Source: JAUIEH01 sp964483375 (GTDB lineage: Bacteria; Pseudomonadota; Alphaproteobacteria; Caulobacterales; Maricaulaceae). From it: DNA of 46,364 bases. The stretch is taken from the NCBI GenBank assembly GCA_964483375.1, contig CAZABJ010000015.1, positions 1 through 46,364 on the forward strand, read 5' to 3'. Positions 25,189-33,823 of this stretch are shown here, in pieces. The translations under genes were made by a program, and so were the position numbers. The notes below the pieces were generated by a model. That model searched no databases. It was not told where the DNA came from and was given only the letters and a program-made list of their open reading frames with translations. Position 1 is the stretch's first letter, and the number at the start of each line of letters is the position of its first letter.

Positions 25189-25205
25189 GGTGAAGGGAGA
25201 GGGTG

Positions 25206-25610
25206 ATGCGGAGTTTGGAGTCCTTGATCCGCTTGGCGCGGTTCAAAGTGGAAGAGTTGCAAAAACAAATGGCGGAGGTCGACGCCGCACGCGCCGACTT
25301 GACCCGGCAAATCGATAAACTCGCTGAAAGCGTGCCTGAGGAGCAGGTCGCGGCCAATGCGTCGCGCGAAGGCTTCGTCGCTTATGGCAGTTACGCTCAG
25401 GCGGTCATCAAGCGCAAAGAAAACCTGCGGACCTCGGTCGCTGATGTCGACCAGCGCGCCGACGCGCTGCGCGCGCAGCTCGAAGAGGCCTTCCAGGAGC
25501 TCAAAAAGTTTGAGCTGATGGAAGAGCGTCGCCTCGCGCAGGAAGCCGCCAAGCGGCGCAAGCGCGAAGCCGCCCAACTCGACGAAATCGCGCAGCGGAT
25601 GGCCGGCTGA
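25206..25610 (+). CDS. fliJ: flagellar export chaperone FliJ
   Basis: A 134-residue all-helical, charged coiled coil (RLARFKVEELQKQMAEVDAA through ELKKFELMEERRLAQEAAKR), the size and layout of FliJ. FliJ inserts into the FliI hexamer like the gamma stalk of F1-ATPase and escorts export substrates. Sequence identity in this family is low; the call rests on the coiled-coil pattern and on position directly after fliI. The ATG at 25206 follows GGAGAGG closely and is preferred to the GTG three bases earlier. Confidence 0.9.
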   Translation: MRSLESLIRLARFKVEELQKQMAEVDAARADLTRQIDKLAESVPEEQVAANASREGFVAYGSYAQAVIKRKENLRTSVADVDQRADALRAQLEEAFQELKKFELMEERRLAQEAAKRRKREAAQLDEIAQRMAG

Positions 25611-25692
25611 GCAGACCGTCAGGGGAGGGCTGCGCCGCGCGGTTCAATCGGATGTGAGCCCGATTGATTTCCGGACGCCCTGAAAACGCCGT

Positions 25693-25729
25693 ATGACGCC
25701 CTCGTTCGGATGCGATACGAGGGCGTCAT
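25693..25729. promoter_or_regulatory. perfect 12-base hairpin covering the start of a microprotein gene
   Basis: ATGACGCCCTCG (25693-25704) and CGAGGGCGTCAT (25718-25729) are perfect inverted arms around a 13-base loop. The right arm contains the GAGGG ribosome site and the first two bases of the ATG at 25728, so a folded mRNA would hide the start. No T-run follows, making a simple terminator less likely, though it could still end the fliIJ message. Confidence 0.6.
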
Positions 25730-25826
25730 GGGCAGACTTCTCGCATATGCGATCGCGGGCGCGATTTTGATTTTCGTCTTATGCCTGTGCTTCGCCGCCG
25801 GGCACGCCTTGCTCATCACAAACTAG
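25728..25826 (+). CDS. candidate 32-residue single-helix membrane microprotein
   Basis: Reads MGRLLAYAIAGAILIFVLCL and then CFAAGHALLITN, a short basic start followed by one continuous membrane helix and a brief polar end. The ribosome site GAGGG (25719-25723) is four bases from the ATG; an in-frame ATG at 25710 would add six residues. It follows fliJ by 117 bases and ends 24 bases before the end of a convergent gene. The clean transmembrane pattern and ribosome site make it more than a random frame, but there is no family to compare with. Confidence 0.5.
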   Translation: MGRLLAYAIAGAILIFVLCLCFAAGHALLITN

Positions 25827-25850
25827 CCGCGCCCGACGGCGAGCGGCGGC

Positions 25851-26675
25851 TTACGGCAGCGTCACCACGCGGCGACGGATATTGTTGTCTTCCAACTCTT
25901 CGCTGACGCCGTTTGCGGCGTCGGCCTCGGCGATGAAACGGTACTCGCCAGGTTGCCAGCTCAGCCCGCTCCAGAAGGGGATGGCGATGGTCACAGACTG
26001 GCCGGCCGGAATAACCGGCGCGTCAAAACCGATCCGCTGGGCCGGCGCGAAGGCGGGATGCCAATAGACGCCGGCAGCAACGGCCGGCGTGTCCGGACAT
26101 TCCGGCGCGCCGCCGGACACGACCTCGCAGTCCAGGCTGACCACGCTGGCCGGCGCGTCGACCCGCCCGGCGTTGCGGATGATGATTTCGCCGTTCTGAA
26201 TATTCTGAAGATTGGCGCGCAAATCCGGCGCGGCGGCCGTGGGGTCCCAGACCAGCGTGTCTACGTTGTTATCTTCATTGAGTTCGTTGGGGTTGAGCTC
26301 GGGACTAAGAAAGTTGTCGACCGACACCGTGAAGGTGTAGTCGCCCGGCGTCCAGGCGAGGTTCGCCCAGCCCGGTATGGCGATCCGCTCGCGCGCGTCC
26401 GGCGCCAGGGCGGGCACGTCGAATTCCAATCCGCCATTGCCATTGTCGAACGCCGCCATCGCCGGATCGTTCGGGCAATTGGTTGCGCAGCGGAGTTCGA
26501 CGCGGGTGGCGAGCGACGGCTGATTTCCCATATTGCGCACGACCACGACGCCGTTGCGCACCCGGTCGACAATGGGTCGAAGGTCGGCCTGGGCCAAAGC
26601 AGGCGTGGAAAGGGCGACGTGAGCGCCCAGCGCGGCCAGGCAAAGCCCGGCGCTGTTAAGTACAGACGATGTCAT
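25851..26675 (-). CDS. secreted protein with two CARDB-like domains
   Basis: A 274-residue protein with a signal peptide ending near STPALAQ. Two similar beta-sandwich units follow, one starting ADLRPIVDRVRNGVVVVRN and one starting PDLRANLQNIQNGEIIIRNA. Each has paired Cys residues, a W.PG.Y segment (WTPGDYTFTVSV and WQPGEYRFIAEA) and a closing Asn-rich motif (NELNEDNNVDT and SEELEDNNIRRR). This is the pattern of CARDB adhesion-like domains found on bacterial surfaces and in the periplasm. Its ligand is unknown. It stands alone on the minus strand downstream of mnmC. Confidence 0.8.
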   Translation of the reverse strand: MTSSVLNSAGLCLAALGAHVALSTPALAQADLRPIVDRVRNGVVVVRNMGNQPSLATRVELRCATNCPNDPAMAAFDNGNGGLEFDVPALAPDARERIAIPGWANLAWTPGDYTFTVSVDNFLSPELNPNELNEDNNVDTLVWDPTAAAPDLRANLQNIQNGEIIIRNAGRVDAPASVVSLDCEVVSGGAPECPDTPAVAAGVYWHPAFAPAQRIGFDAPVIPAGQSVTIAIPFWSGLSWQPGEYRFIAEADAANGVSEELEDNNIRRRVVTLP

Positions 26676-26694
26676 GAAAAGTCCCCGTCAGACC

Positions 26695-26741
26695 AAAGTT
26701 GCCCTCGCCCCAAAACCCTCGCTGGCGAACAGGGCGACTTT
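26695..26741 (-). terminator. inverted repeat downstream of mnmC
   Basis: AAAGTTGCCCT (26695-26705) and AGGGCGACTTT (26731-26741) pair with a single G-T type mismatch around a 25-base loop. Lying 8 bases after the mnmC stop on the minus strand and before the CARDB gene, it is placed as a terminator, but no clear T-run follows. Confidence 0.35.
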
Positions 26742-26748
26742 GTGGCTG

Positions 26749-28815
26749 CTACGCCTCCCCGCGTTTGAGCGCCCGCGTCAGGAAACGCGCGGGGTGGAGC
26801 GCCTCGGCGGCGCCGCGCTCTAAGGCGCCGGGCTCCCCGCAGATCTCCGAGGCCAACGCTTCGCCCAAGAGCGGGGCCCAGAGAAAACCGCGGCTGCCGA
26901 GCCCGCTCAAAACGAACAACCCCTCGCGCAGCGGCCCGGGCTCCGCGCCAAGATCGCGCCTGCCCGTCGCGAGCCCCGAGAACCGAGCCTGAAACGCTTC
27001 AGCGTCGGGGACGGGACCGACCACGGGCAGGCGGTCAGGCGTGACCGCGCGCAGGCTCGCCCGGCCGGTCATGGTCTCAGGGTCGATGCGCGCGGCGAGC
27101 GCCGGGGCGGCGGCGCGCACTAGCTCGAGATTTCGGTGATCGTCCTGGGCATGGGCGACGACGGCGGCGGCGGGGCTCCAAACGTCATAGGTGGCGCCGA
27201 ATGTCAGCGTGTCGGCGCCGTCAGGAATGGCGTAGCCGCCGATCGCGATCGCGCCCTCAAGCGTCCGGCCTGATACGCGCGCTTGGGTGATCTGCCCCCG
27301 GGACGCTGCGAGCGGCAGCCACTGCGCATCCTCAAACCGGCGCAGTCCCAGGCCGCAGGCGAGCACGCAGATCGCGCCTTCGCCCAGAACGCCGCCGTCC
27401 TCATCAAGCGCCCGCCAGCGCCCGGCGCCGCGGACCAGCCGCGCCGCGCGCGCTCCCAGCCGCACCGCCGCGCCGGTGAGAGCGCGCTCGACCACAAGGC
27501 GGGGGCGCACCAGGAAAGCGAGGTCATGCATCAGCGCGGGCTTGTTTGAGGCTTCACCCAGATACGCCGCAACGGCTTTGGGTTCTGCGAACGCGATGAG
27601 CGGGGCGGGCAGGGCCTCGCTGTCCGCAAGCGCGCGGAGGCGAGCGCTGTCGCGGTCGTCCTGGGCGAGTTCGGCGATACGGATCGGTCGGGCTGGGGCG
27701 TCTTGGTCGCCCAGTTTTGCGCCGCGTCTTTGGGCTTCGATTTCCGCGGCCACGCTCGGGCGGGTGAAGCCCGGCGAGCGATAGATCTCAGCGGCGAACG
27801 ATGCAGCCGCTCGATGAAATCGCGCCTCAGGCCGGTCGTCCAAGTCCAATCGGGGCATCACAAGCCCCACAGGGTTGCCGCTCGCGCCGCTGGCCGGCGC
27901 CGCCGCGGCGTCGAGAACCTGAACGGCGAGCCCGCGCCGGGCGAGCGCGCGCGCCGCGAAGGCGCCTGCGACGCCTGCGCCGATAATAAGCGCATCGGCG
28001 GGCGGTCTGTTGCGGGAGCGCGGGGCCAGGACCGAGCGCGACGGCCGGCTCGGCGCGCCCTCAAAAACGCCTTCCAAGCGTTCGCGCTTCGCGCCGAAGC
28101 CAGGCTTTTTCTCCACCGCGAAGCCCACCGCGGCGAGCCCGCGCCGCACCTCGCCGGCGACCGTAAAGGTCGCTAACCGCGCGCCAGGGCGTGAATGGGC
28201 GGCGAGCGCTGTGAACACCTCCGGCGACCACATGGCGGGGTTTCGGGCCGGGGCGAACCCGTCGAGAAACCAGGCGTCAGCAGAGAACTCGAGCGCATCC
28301 AGCGCTTCGATGACGGTCAAATGCGCCAGAGTGAGCGTGACCCCGTCGTCAAACCGGCGTCGATGCACCCCGCGGATCCGGGCCGGCCACGCGGCCAGAA
28401 GCGCCTCGGCTTTCCGGTTGAGGGGATCGCGAGACTTGCCGCGCTTCAGCTCGGGCGCGGTTTCAAGCGCCCGCCGGGCTGTTTGAGCCTCCATCGGGAA
28501 GCCCTCGACGCTGACGAAATGCAGCCCCGCGCTCCCTTGCCGGGTTTGAGACCACAGCTCCCAAGCTGCCAGAAAATTCAGCCCGGTCCCAAACCCCAGT
28601 TCACCGATGCAATAGGCGTCGCGCTCCCGCCAGCTCTGCGGCAGACCGCAGCCGTCGAGAAACACGGCTTGGGTTTCTTGGAAGCCGTCGCGCGGCGCGA
28701 AATAGATGTCGTCGAAATCGGTCGACCGCGCGCCGCCTCTGGCGTCGATCGCAATCTGGGCAGGCTGGGGGGCGAGGCGCAGCCGCGGCGGGGGGGCGTC
28801 GTCGCGTTGGGTCAC
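26749..28815 (-). CDS. mnmC: bifunctional tRNA wobble-uridine enzyme MnmC
   Basis: A 688-residue fusion. The N-terminal methyltransferase part has FDDIYFAPRDGFQETQAVFL, the SAM site CIGELGFGTGLNFLAAWELW and the active-site region DAWFLDGFAPARNPAMWS. The C-terminal oxidase part begins near residue 270 with the FAD site ALIIGAGVAGAFAARALARR and SGASGNPVGLVMPRL. It converts cmnm5(s2)U34 of certain tRNAs to nm5(s2)U and then mnm5(s2)U, working after MnmE-MnmG. Length and domain order match E. coli MnmC (668 residues). It is followed 10 bases upstream in the same direction by the UPF0178 gene, so the two are probably one transcript. Confidence 0.95.
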   Translation of the reverse strand: MTQRDDAPPPRLRLAPQPAQIAIDARGGARSTDFDDIYFAPRDGFQETQAVFLDGCGLPQSWRERDAYCIGELGFGTGLNFLAAWELWSQTRQGSAGLHFVSVEGFPMEAQTARRALETAPELKRGKSRDPLNRKAEALLAAWPARIRGVHRRRFDDGVTLTLAHLTVIEALDALEFSADAWFLDGFAPARNPAMWSPEVFTALAAHSRPGARLATFTVAGEVRRGLAAVGFAVEKKPGFGAKRERLEGVFEGAPSRPSRSVLAPRSRNRPPADALIIGAGVAGAFAARALARRGLAVQVLDAAAAPASGASGNPVGLVMPRLDLDDRPEARFHRAAASFAAEIYRSPGFTRPSVAAEIEAQRRGAKLGDQDAPARPIRIAELAQDDRDSARLRALADSEALPAPLIAFAEPKAVAAYLGEASNKPALMHDLAFLVRPRLVVERALTGAAVRLGARAARLVRGAGRWRALDEDGGVLGEGAICVLACGLGLRRFEDAQWLPLAASRGQITQARVSGRTLEGAIAIGGYAIPDGADTLTFGATYDVWSPAAAVVAHAQDDHRNLELVRAAAPALAARIDPETMTGRASLRAVTPDRLPVVGPVPDAEAFQARFSGLATGRRDLGAEPGPLREGLFVLSGLGSRGFLWAPLLGEALASEICGEPGALERGAAEALHPARFLTRALKRGEA

Positions 28816-28825
28816 GCTCGGGTCC

Positions 28826-29296
28826 TCAGCCCGGTTTCGCCGCAGCGGCGCGTTTCTGCGCCCGCGCCGCCGCTGCGTCGAGGGCCTGCAAAAACCGTGA
28901 GCGGTCCGACGCGGCGAAGGACTTGGGCCCTGCGGTTTCGGCGCCCGCGGCGCGCAGGTCGGTCATCAAGTCCCGCGTGGCGAGAGCCGCCCCGATGCTG
29001 CTCTCGTCCCACACCGTCCCCGTCGGGGACAGCGCTTCGGCGCCGGCCTTCACGACGCGATCGGCGAGAGGAATGTCTTGGGTGACGACGATATCGGGCG
29101 GGCCGACGCGTTCGGCGATCCAGTCATCCGCCGCATCGGGGCCTTCCTCCACCACCACCATGGTCGAGCGGGCCTCCTGCGGGGTGCGCATCCAGCTGTT
29201 GGCGACGAACGTCACCGGGAGGCCAAGGCGCGCGGCCACCCGGCAGATTTCAGCTTTTACGGGGCAAGCGTCGGCGTCGACGTAAATCATCGTCAT
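28826..29296 (-). CDS. UPF0178 (YaiI/YqxD-type) PIN-like protein
   Basis: A 156-residue protein with the family's start, MIYVDADACPVKAEICRVA, followed by VTFVANSWM, VVTQDIPLADRVVKAGA and the DLMTDLRAAG segment. The conserved Asp residues (DADACP, TQDIPLAD) resemble the acidic active site of PIN-type nucleases, but no activity is established for the family. It ends in an Ala/Lys-rich tail. The ATG at 29296 is used; the second ATG two codons later would be as good. It is 10 bases before mnmC. Confidence 0.9.
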   Translation of the reverse strand: MTMIYVDADACPVKAEICRVAARLGLPVTFVANSWMRTPQEARSTMVVVEEGPDAADDWIAERVGPPDIVVTQDIPLADRVVKAGAEALSPTGTVWDESSIGAALATRDLMTDLRAAGAETAGPKSFAASDRSRFLQALDAAAARAQKRAAAAKPG

Positions 29297-29413
29297 GGGA
29301 CCGAGACCATAAACGCCATCGGCTCTCCCCCCAAACGCCTCAATGCCGCCCCGCAGCCGTCAAGAACACTCGGCTGGATAGCGGTCCCAAGCAGCGAGGG
29401 ATCGGGACGGACG

Positions 29414-29872
29414 ATGCGAACATTTCTTCTAGCGCTGGCGACGGCGGGTTTGATCGCGCCTCAGGCGGCGGCGCAGGGCCGTGGGGTGCTGACCCTGTGC
29501 GGGGAGGCCCATAATGTGACCGGCGGGGGGCGGTCGTCGGTCGAGGTTGAAATCGACAGCCAATGGTCGGACTTCACCATGATTTCGGTGCAGTGGCCCG
29601 ACGAAGGCCTGTACGGTCGTCTCGACGGTCCCATGACGCGGATCACCGAGTGCCGGCCCGACCGGTTCTGCGCTGAGTTCGGCGGCGTATTCGCTGGGTT
29701 GGAGGCGCTGGGCTACAGCATGCTCACAAACGGTCAGGGCCGCGTCGCTCTTGACATGGCGCGGGACGGCTCGGAGGCGCGGGCGGTTTACTGGCTCGGG
29801 CCGATCGAGGGGTTCACCGACTTCGAACAGTTCGGCGTCTTAGAGTTGGGCGCCTGTACCGGGATATCCTAA
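29414..29872 (+). CDS. secreted protein of unknown function
   Basis: A 152-residue protein with a signal peptide MRTFLLALATAGLIAPQAAA cleaved near AQG. The mature part is acidic and beta-rich, with four Cys (LTLCGEA, ITECRPDRFCAE, ELGACTG) that could pair in the periplasm. I do not recognise the family. The ATG at 29414, just after GGGACGGACG, is set by the signal peptide; the longer open frame upstream lies in non-coding DNA and the opposite UPF0178 gene. It converges on motA, with only 18 bases between the two stops. Confidence 0.75.
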   Translation: MRTFLLALATAGLIAPQAAAQGRGVLTLCGEAHNVTGGGRSSVEVEIDSQWSDFTMISVQWPDEGLYGRLDGPMTRITECRPDRFCAEFGGVFAGLEALGYSMLTNGQGRVALDMARDGSEARAVYWLGPIEGFTDFEQFGVLELGACTGIS

Positions 29873-29890
29873 CGCCGCGCGCCGTCGGCG

Positions 29891-30763
29891 TTAGGCCGCC
29901 TCGGGCGGGATGGCGTTCAGCGCTTCGTCCAATTTGGCGAAGCTCGGCTGGTGGGAGGAGGGCACCTCGCCGCGTCCGATCTCTACGGAGATCTGCGCGG
30001 CGTTGCCGTGCAGATGCGCGACTAAGACCGCCTGAATGATCTTGTAGAACTGATGTTCTTCTTCGAGCACCGCGTTCAGGCTTGAGGCCATCGGCCCCAC
30101 AAAGCCGTAAGCCAAGAAAACGCCCAAAAACGTACCCACCAAGGCGCCGCCGATCATTTTACCCAGATATTCGGGCGGCTCGTTGATGGCGCCCATGGTT
30201 TTGATGATGCCCAACACCGCGGCGACGATGCCCAGAGCGGGCAGGCCGTCGGCCATGGTCTGGATGGCTGAGGCCGAAGCGTGGGCTTCGTGGTGGTGCT
30301 TTTCGAGTTGACGCTCCATGGCGTCTTCGACCTGGTGAGGATCTTCCAGGTTCATCGTCATCATGCGCAGGGTGTCGCAGATGAAATCGACGGCGAAATG
30401 GTCCTTACAAATCTTGGGAAAACGGGAAAAAATCGAGGACTCTTTGGGGTTCTCGATATGCGCCTCAAGGGCGATGACGCCCTTTGTCTTCATCGTTTTT
30501 GTTAGTAGGTATAAGAGGCACAATAAGTCTTGGTAGTCTTTCGACTTCCACTTCGCGCCGGCGAACACCTTTCCGAACCCGCCCAAGGCCTGCAAAACCA
30601 CCTTGAAGGGATTGCCGATCAAAAAGGCTCCGACCGCCGCGCCGCCGATCATCATCAATTCGAACGGCAAGGCCTTCATGATCAAATCGAAGTGGCCGCC
30701 GGCGAGCGTGAATCCGCCGAACACCATGGCGAAGACGACGATGATGCCGATGATCTGAAACAT
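29891..30763 (-). CDS. motA: flagellar motor stator protein MotA
   Basis: A 290-residue inner-membrane protein with the MotA layout. Two N-terminal helices (IIGIIVVFAMVFGGFTLAGG and LPFELMMIGGAAVGAFLIG) precede a large cytoplasmic domain with the torque-generating charged region (KTKGVIALEAHIENPKESSI). Two C-terminal helices follow (GLPALGIVAAVLGIIKTMG with the conserved Pro, and VGTFLGVFLAYGFVGPMASSL). It forms the proton channel and stator with MotB. No motB is adjacent; in Caulobacter the two genes are also separate. Confidence 0.96.
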   Translation of the reverse strand: MFQIIGIIVVFAMVFGGFTLAGGHFDLIMKALPFELMMIGGAAVGAFLIGNPFKVVLQALGGFGKVFAGAKWKSKDYQDLLCLLYLLTKTMKTKGVIALEAHIENPKESSIFSRFPKICKDHFAVDFICDTLRMMTMNLEDPHQVEDAMERQLEKHHHEAHASASAIQTMADGLPALGIVAAVLGIIKTMGAINEPPEYLGKMIGGALVGTFLGVFLAYGFVGPMASSLNAVLEEEHQFYKIIQAVLVAHLHGNAAQISVEIGRGEVPSSHQPSFAKLDEALNAIPPEAA

Positions 30764-31015
30764 GAGCGGGTCCCGAGTTAGTCGCGGCCGCGTCGCCCTT
30801 GGAGGCGGCGCGCAAGAGACTATGACCGGTTACGCTTAAATCGCGGTTACGACCGTCCGGGCCGCATTGCGAGAGCGGGGCCCAAGGCGTAAACAAGCCC
30901 GGCGCCGTTGACCGGGTCGTCCGCGCCGGCGCCCCCGTCATGCGCGTCCGTTCCGACTTTTGAGGCCGCACCTGCCAGCTTCCAATCACACGCCCCACAT
31001 CCCCGCGGGGCCGGC

Positions 31016-32302
31016 ATGGCGTCGGTGAGCGGCCCCGATGGCGGCGCGCCGCAGGACCGGTCCGCCCTGACGCCCGCCGCCCGCGCCCGGGCGTTCCGCT
31101 TATTGTTTCTGTGTTTGATGACCAGCGGGATTGGGAACTCCATCCTGTTCGCCGTCCTCCCCCCGCTCGCGCGCGAGATCGCGATGGGCGAGATTTCGGT
31201 CGGCGTGATCTACACCATCTCTGCGGTCTTATTCGCCGTGATGAGCCAGGTCTGGGGCGCCGCGTCCGACCGCTTTGGGCGAAAGCCGATCATTCTGGTC
31301 GGACTTACGGGCTACGCCTTTTCCACGATCGCTTTCGCATTTGTCGTGGAAGTGGCGCGGGAAGCGGTCTTGGGCGTCTCCGCGACCGTCATGTTGTTGA
31401 TGGTCGCGCGGGCTTTGTTCGGCGGGCTCGGGTCAGCGGCGGGGCCGGCCGCTCAGGCCTATGTGGCCGACCGCACGCCGCCGCGCGAGCGCACCGAAGC
31501 CATCGCCGCCTTGACGGCCGCGTTCGGGTTCGGCGCAGCGCTTGGGCCGGGGCTAGCGGGCTGGCTCGCCCCACGTATCGGCCTGGTGGCGCCGCTTTAC
31601 GTCACCGCGCTCATGGCCATCGCCGGCGCGATTGCGGTGGCGTTCTTGCTGCCCGAACACCGACCGCCGTCGCGCCGGCTCGGCGCTAAGGGATTGCGGT
31701 TGGGTCTCATCGGCGACCCGCGTCTGCGAGCGATCTTGTTCGCCGGATGTGCGATTTGGATCGTCCAGGCGACCACGCTGCAAACCGTGAACTTCTACGT
31801 CATGGATCGGGTCGGGGTCGGCGGAGAATGGGCGACCCAACTCGCTGGGGCTGCGCTCACCGCCAGCGCGCTCGCCATGTTGGCCGCTCAGCTTGGCGTC
31901 ATTCGCGTATTGCGTCCGAGACCGCGCCCGGCGCTGATCGCCGGCAGCGCCATCGGCTTGGCGGGCGCGTCCATGATGGCGCTCTCCACGGCCTATGGCG
32001 AAATCGTTTTCGCGAATACGCTTTTGGGGTTCGCCATGGGGCTTTCCCGTCCGGGCATGGCGGCGGCGGCCTCCCTCGCGGTGGAGCCTGAAGAGCAAGG
32101 CGCTGCCGCAGGGCTGGCCGCCGGCGCTGCGGGGGTGGGGTTCTTGCTCGCGCCCCTCACGGGCTTGGCGCTTTACAAGGTCGCCGGCATTTGGACGCCT
32201 TACGCCCTGAACGCGGTGATTTGCGCGGCGGTGGCGGCGCTCGCCTTGTTTCACCCCGCCATCGCGCGCGCGTCGGACCGTGCGAAAAGCGAGGCGGGGT
32301 GA
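31016..32302 (+). CDS. MFS transporter, TetA-like drug efflux type
   Basis: A 428-residue, 12-helix major facilitator. Motif A is visible in the first cytoplasmic loop, WGAASDRFGRKPIILVGL, and the antiporter motif C type GFGAALGPGLAGWLAP in helix 5, which together suggest a proton-coupled exporter of the TetA/Bcr kind. The substrate is unknown; calling it tetracycline resistance would be unjustified. The ATG at 31016 is chosen because upstream in-frame codons are Pro/Ser-rich and unlike a transporter start. It is divergent from motA, and its stop is 14 bases from the end of the lytic transglycosylase gene. Confidence 0.88.
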   Translation: MASVSGPDGGAPQDRSALTPAARARAFRLLFLCLMTSGIGNSILFAVLPPLAREIAMGEISVGVIYTISAVLFAVMSQVWGAASDRFGRKPIILVGLTGYAFSTIAFAFVVEVAREAVLGVSATVMLLMVARALFGGLGSAAGPAAQAYVADRTPPRERTEAIAALTAAFGFGAALGPGLAGWLAPRIGLVAPLYVTALMAIAGAIAVAFLLPEHRPPSRRLGAKGLRLGLIGDPRLRAILFAGCAIWIVQATTLQTVNFYVMDRVGVGGEWATQLAGAALTASALAMLAAQLGVIRVLRPRPRPALIAGSAIGLAGASMMALSTAYGEIVFANTLLGFAMGLSRPGMAAAASLAVEPEEQGAAAGLAAGAAGVGFLLAPLTGLALYKVAGIWTPYALNAVICAAVAALALFHPAIARASDRAKSEAG

Positions 32303-32316
32303 GCCGTCCCAGCGCC

Positions 32317-33525
32317 TTAGCGCGTTTGGGATTCCGCCTGCAGCCTGGCGAGTATGGCGACATTGGCGAACGCATCCGCCGGCAGACCGCGTTCTTGCTG
32401 CCAGCGCCGCAACGCCCGGCGTGAATTGGGTCCGATGATCCCGTCAACGCCCCCCGTCGAGTAACCTAAGCCGGTCAGCAAACGTTGCATCTCTTCGGCT
32501 TGGGACCGGGAGAGCGGGCGCTCGTCGCGCGGCCAAGCCGTGAGGACGCCCTCGGAGCGCCGGGCGATTTGGTCAGACAAAATCCCGGCGGCCAACGCAT
32601 AGGCGGTGGAGTTGTTGTACCGCTTGATGACGTCGAAATTGTCAAACGTCAGAAACGCGGCGCCATTCGCTCCGGCGGGCAAAATGAGTTCGGCTGACAA
32701 GAACTGCTCATCCGCGCTCCAGCCTGCGTGGTCCGCTCGGGTGACGCCGAGCGCCGCCCAACCGCCGACTGTGAGCTCGCGACCGTCGGCGAGCGCATAG
32801 TCGAAGCCCTCGGGCAAGGCGACTTCCGCGCCCCACGCCTCGCCCGTGCGCCAGTTGAAGGTGGACAAGTAGTTCGCCGCTGAGGCGAGGGCGTCGCCGC
32901 GGTTTGACCACACGTTCATGCGGCCGTCGCCGTCATAGTCCACCGCGTATTGGAGATAGGAGGTGGGCATGAATTGGGTCATCCCCATCGCGCCGGCCCA
33001 GCCGCCGATAAGCTCGCTGCGCGTCGCCAATCCGCGGTCGAGGATCTCAAAAACGGCGAACAGCTCGCCCTCGAACAAGTCTCGTCGCCGGCCTTCCCAG
33101 GCGAGCGTCGCCAGGGCTTGAACGACGTCGTCATCGCCGATGAACGAGCCGTAATTGCTTTCCAACGCCCAGATTGCGAGCACCATTTCGCGCGGCACGC
33201 CGTAGCGCGCCTCCAGCGAGGACAACAGCGCCGCCTCCTCGGCCATGCGCATGCGTCCGGTGTCCACGCGCGTTTCCGAGGCGGCGGAGTCCAGATACTC
33301 CCAAATGGGGCGGACGAATTCCGGCTGGCTGCGATCGAGTTCGATAGCGCGCGCGTTCGGCTCCACGCCCCTCAGCGTCTCGGTCACCAGCTCCCGGTCA
33401 TGTCCGCGGGCAACCGCGCGCTCGATGAACCCGGATCGCCACTGGGCGAAAGTTTCACTCTGGGCGGCGGCGGGCTGGGCCAAGGATGCGAATGCGAACA
33501 ATGCGACGGCGATGAGCCTGGTCAT
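32317..33525 (-). CDS. MltB-type lytic murein transglycosylase with peptidoglycan-binding domain
   Basis: A 402-residue secreted enzyme that cleaves peptidoglycan glycan strands with 1,6-anhydro product formation. The signal peptide is MTRLIAVALFAFASLAQPAA. The SLT_2/MltB domain (about 25-310) has the catalytic Glu in IWALESNYGSF and the family motifs GAMGMTQFMPTSYLQYAVDY and DALASAANYLSTFNW. A C-terminal peptidoglycan-binding repeat (about 335-395) contains LTGLGYSTGGVDGIIGPNSR. The start is set by the signal peptide and an AGGCGAGG ribosome site; a longer open frame upstream overlaps rpmJ and is rejected. Confidence 0.93.
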   Translation of the reverse strand: MTRLIAVALFAFASLAQPAAAQSETFAQWRSGFIERAVARGHDRELVTETLRGVEPNARAIELDRSQPEFVRPIWEYLDSAASETRVDTGRMRMAEEAALLSSLEARYGVPREMVLAIWALESNYGSFIGDDDVVQALATLAWEGRRRDLFEGELFAVFEILDRGLATRSELIGGWAGAMGMTQFMPTSYLQYAVDYDGDGRMNVWSNRGDALASAANYLSTFNWRTGEAWGAEVALPEGFDYALADGRELTVGGWAALGVTRADHAGWSADEQFLSAELILPAGANGAAFLTFDNFDVIKRYNNSTAYALAAGILSDQIARRSEGVLTAWPRDERPLSRSQAEEMQRLLTGLGYSTGGVDGIIGPNSRRALRRWQQERGLPADAFANVAILARLQAESQTR

Positions 33526-33688
33526 GTCATACCTCGCCTTTCTAGCGCGCGGCGCGAGTCGTCTTGCTGCGACACGCCTTACGCGGGACGCGGGCCGCAC
33601 TGCAAGCCGCGGGCCCAGGCGTTGACACAGACCCGCTGCGCGCATAATTTCCCGCGTCTGTTTTTGCCCGACTTTGGATGACCCCGAC

Positions 33689-33814
33689 ATGAAAGTCCGC
33701 AGCTCGATGAAATCGCTGAAGAACCGGCACGCGAGCTGCCAAGTGGTTCGCCGTCGCGGCCGGGTCTATGTGATCAACAAAAAAGACCCGCGGTTCAAAG
33801 CCCGTCAGGGTTGA
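33689..33814 (+). CDS. rpmJ: 50S ribosomal protein L36, zinc-free type
   Basis: A 41-residue basic protein beginning MKVRSSMKSLKNRHASCQVV and containing RRRGRVYVINKKDPRFKARQ with a final Gly. It matches the 41-residue L36 form (E. coli YkgO type) that lacks the CxxC zinc ribbon; a single Cys remains. Alphaproteobacteria typically use this form as their only L36. It is nine bases upstream of the HAD gene and may lead the transcript that follows. Confidence 0.95.
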   Translation: MKVRSSMKSLKNRHASCQVVRRRGRVYVINKKDPRFKARQG

Positions 33815-33823
33815 TCCGCACCG

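Noticed and set aside
33526..33690. N-terminal extension of the lytic transglycosylase up to 33690
   Set aside because: It is Arg-rich and overlaps the start of rpmJ. The signal peptide and ribosome site place the start at 33525.
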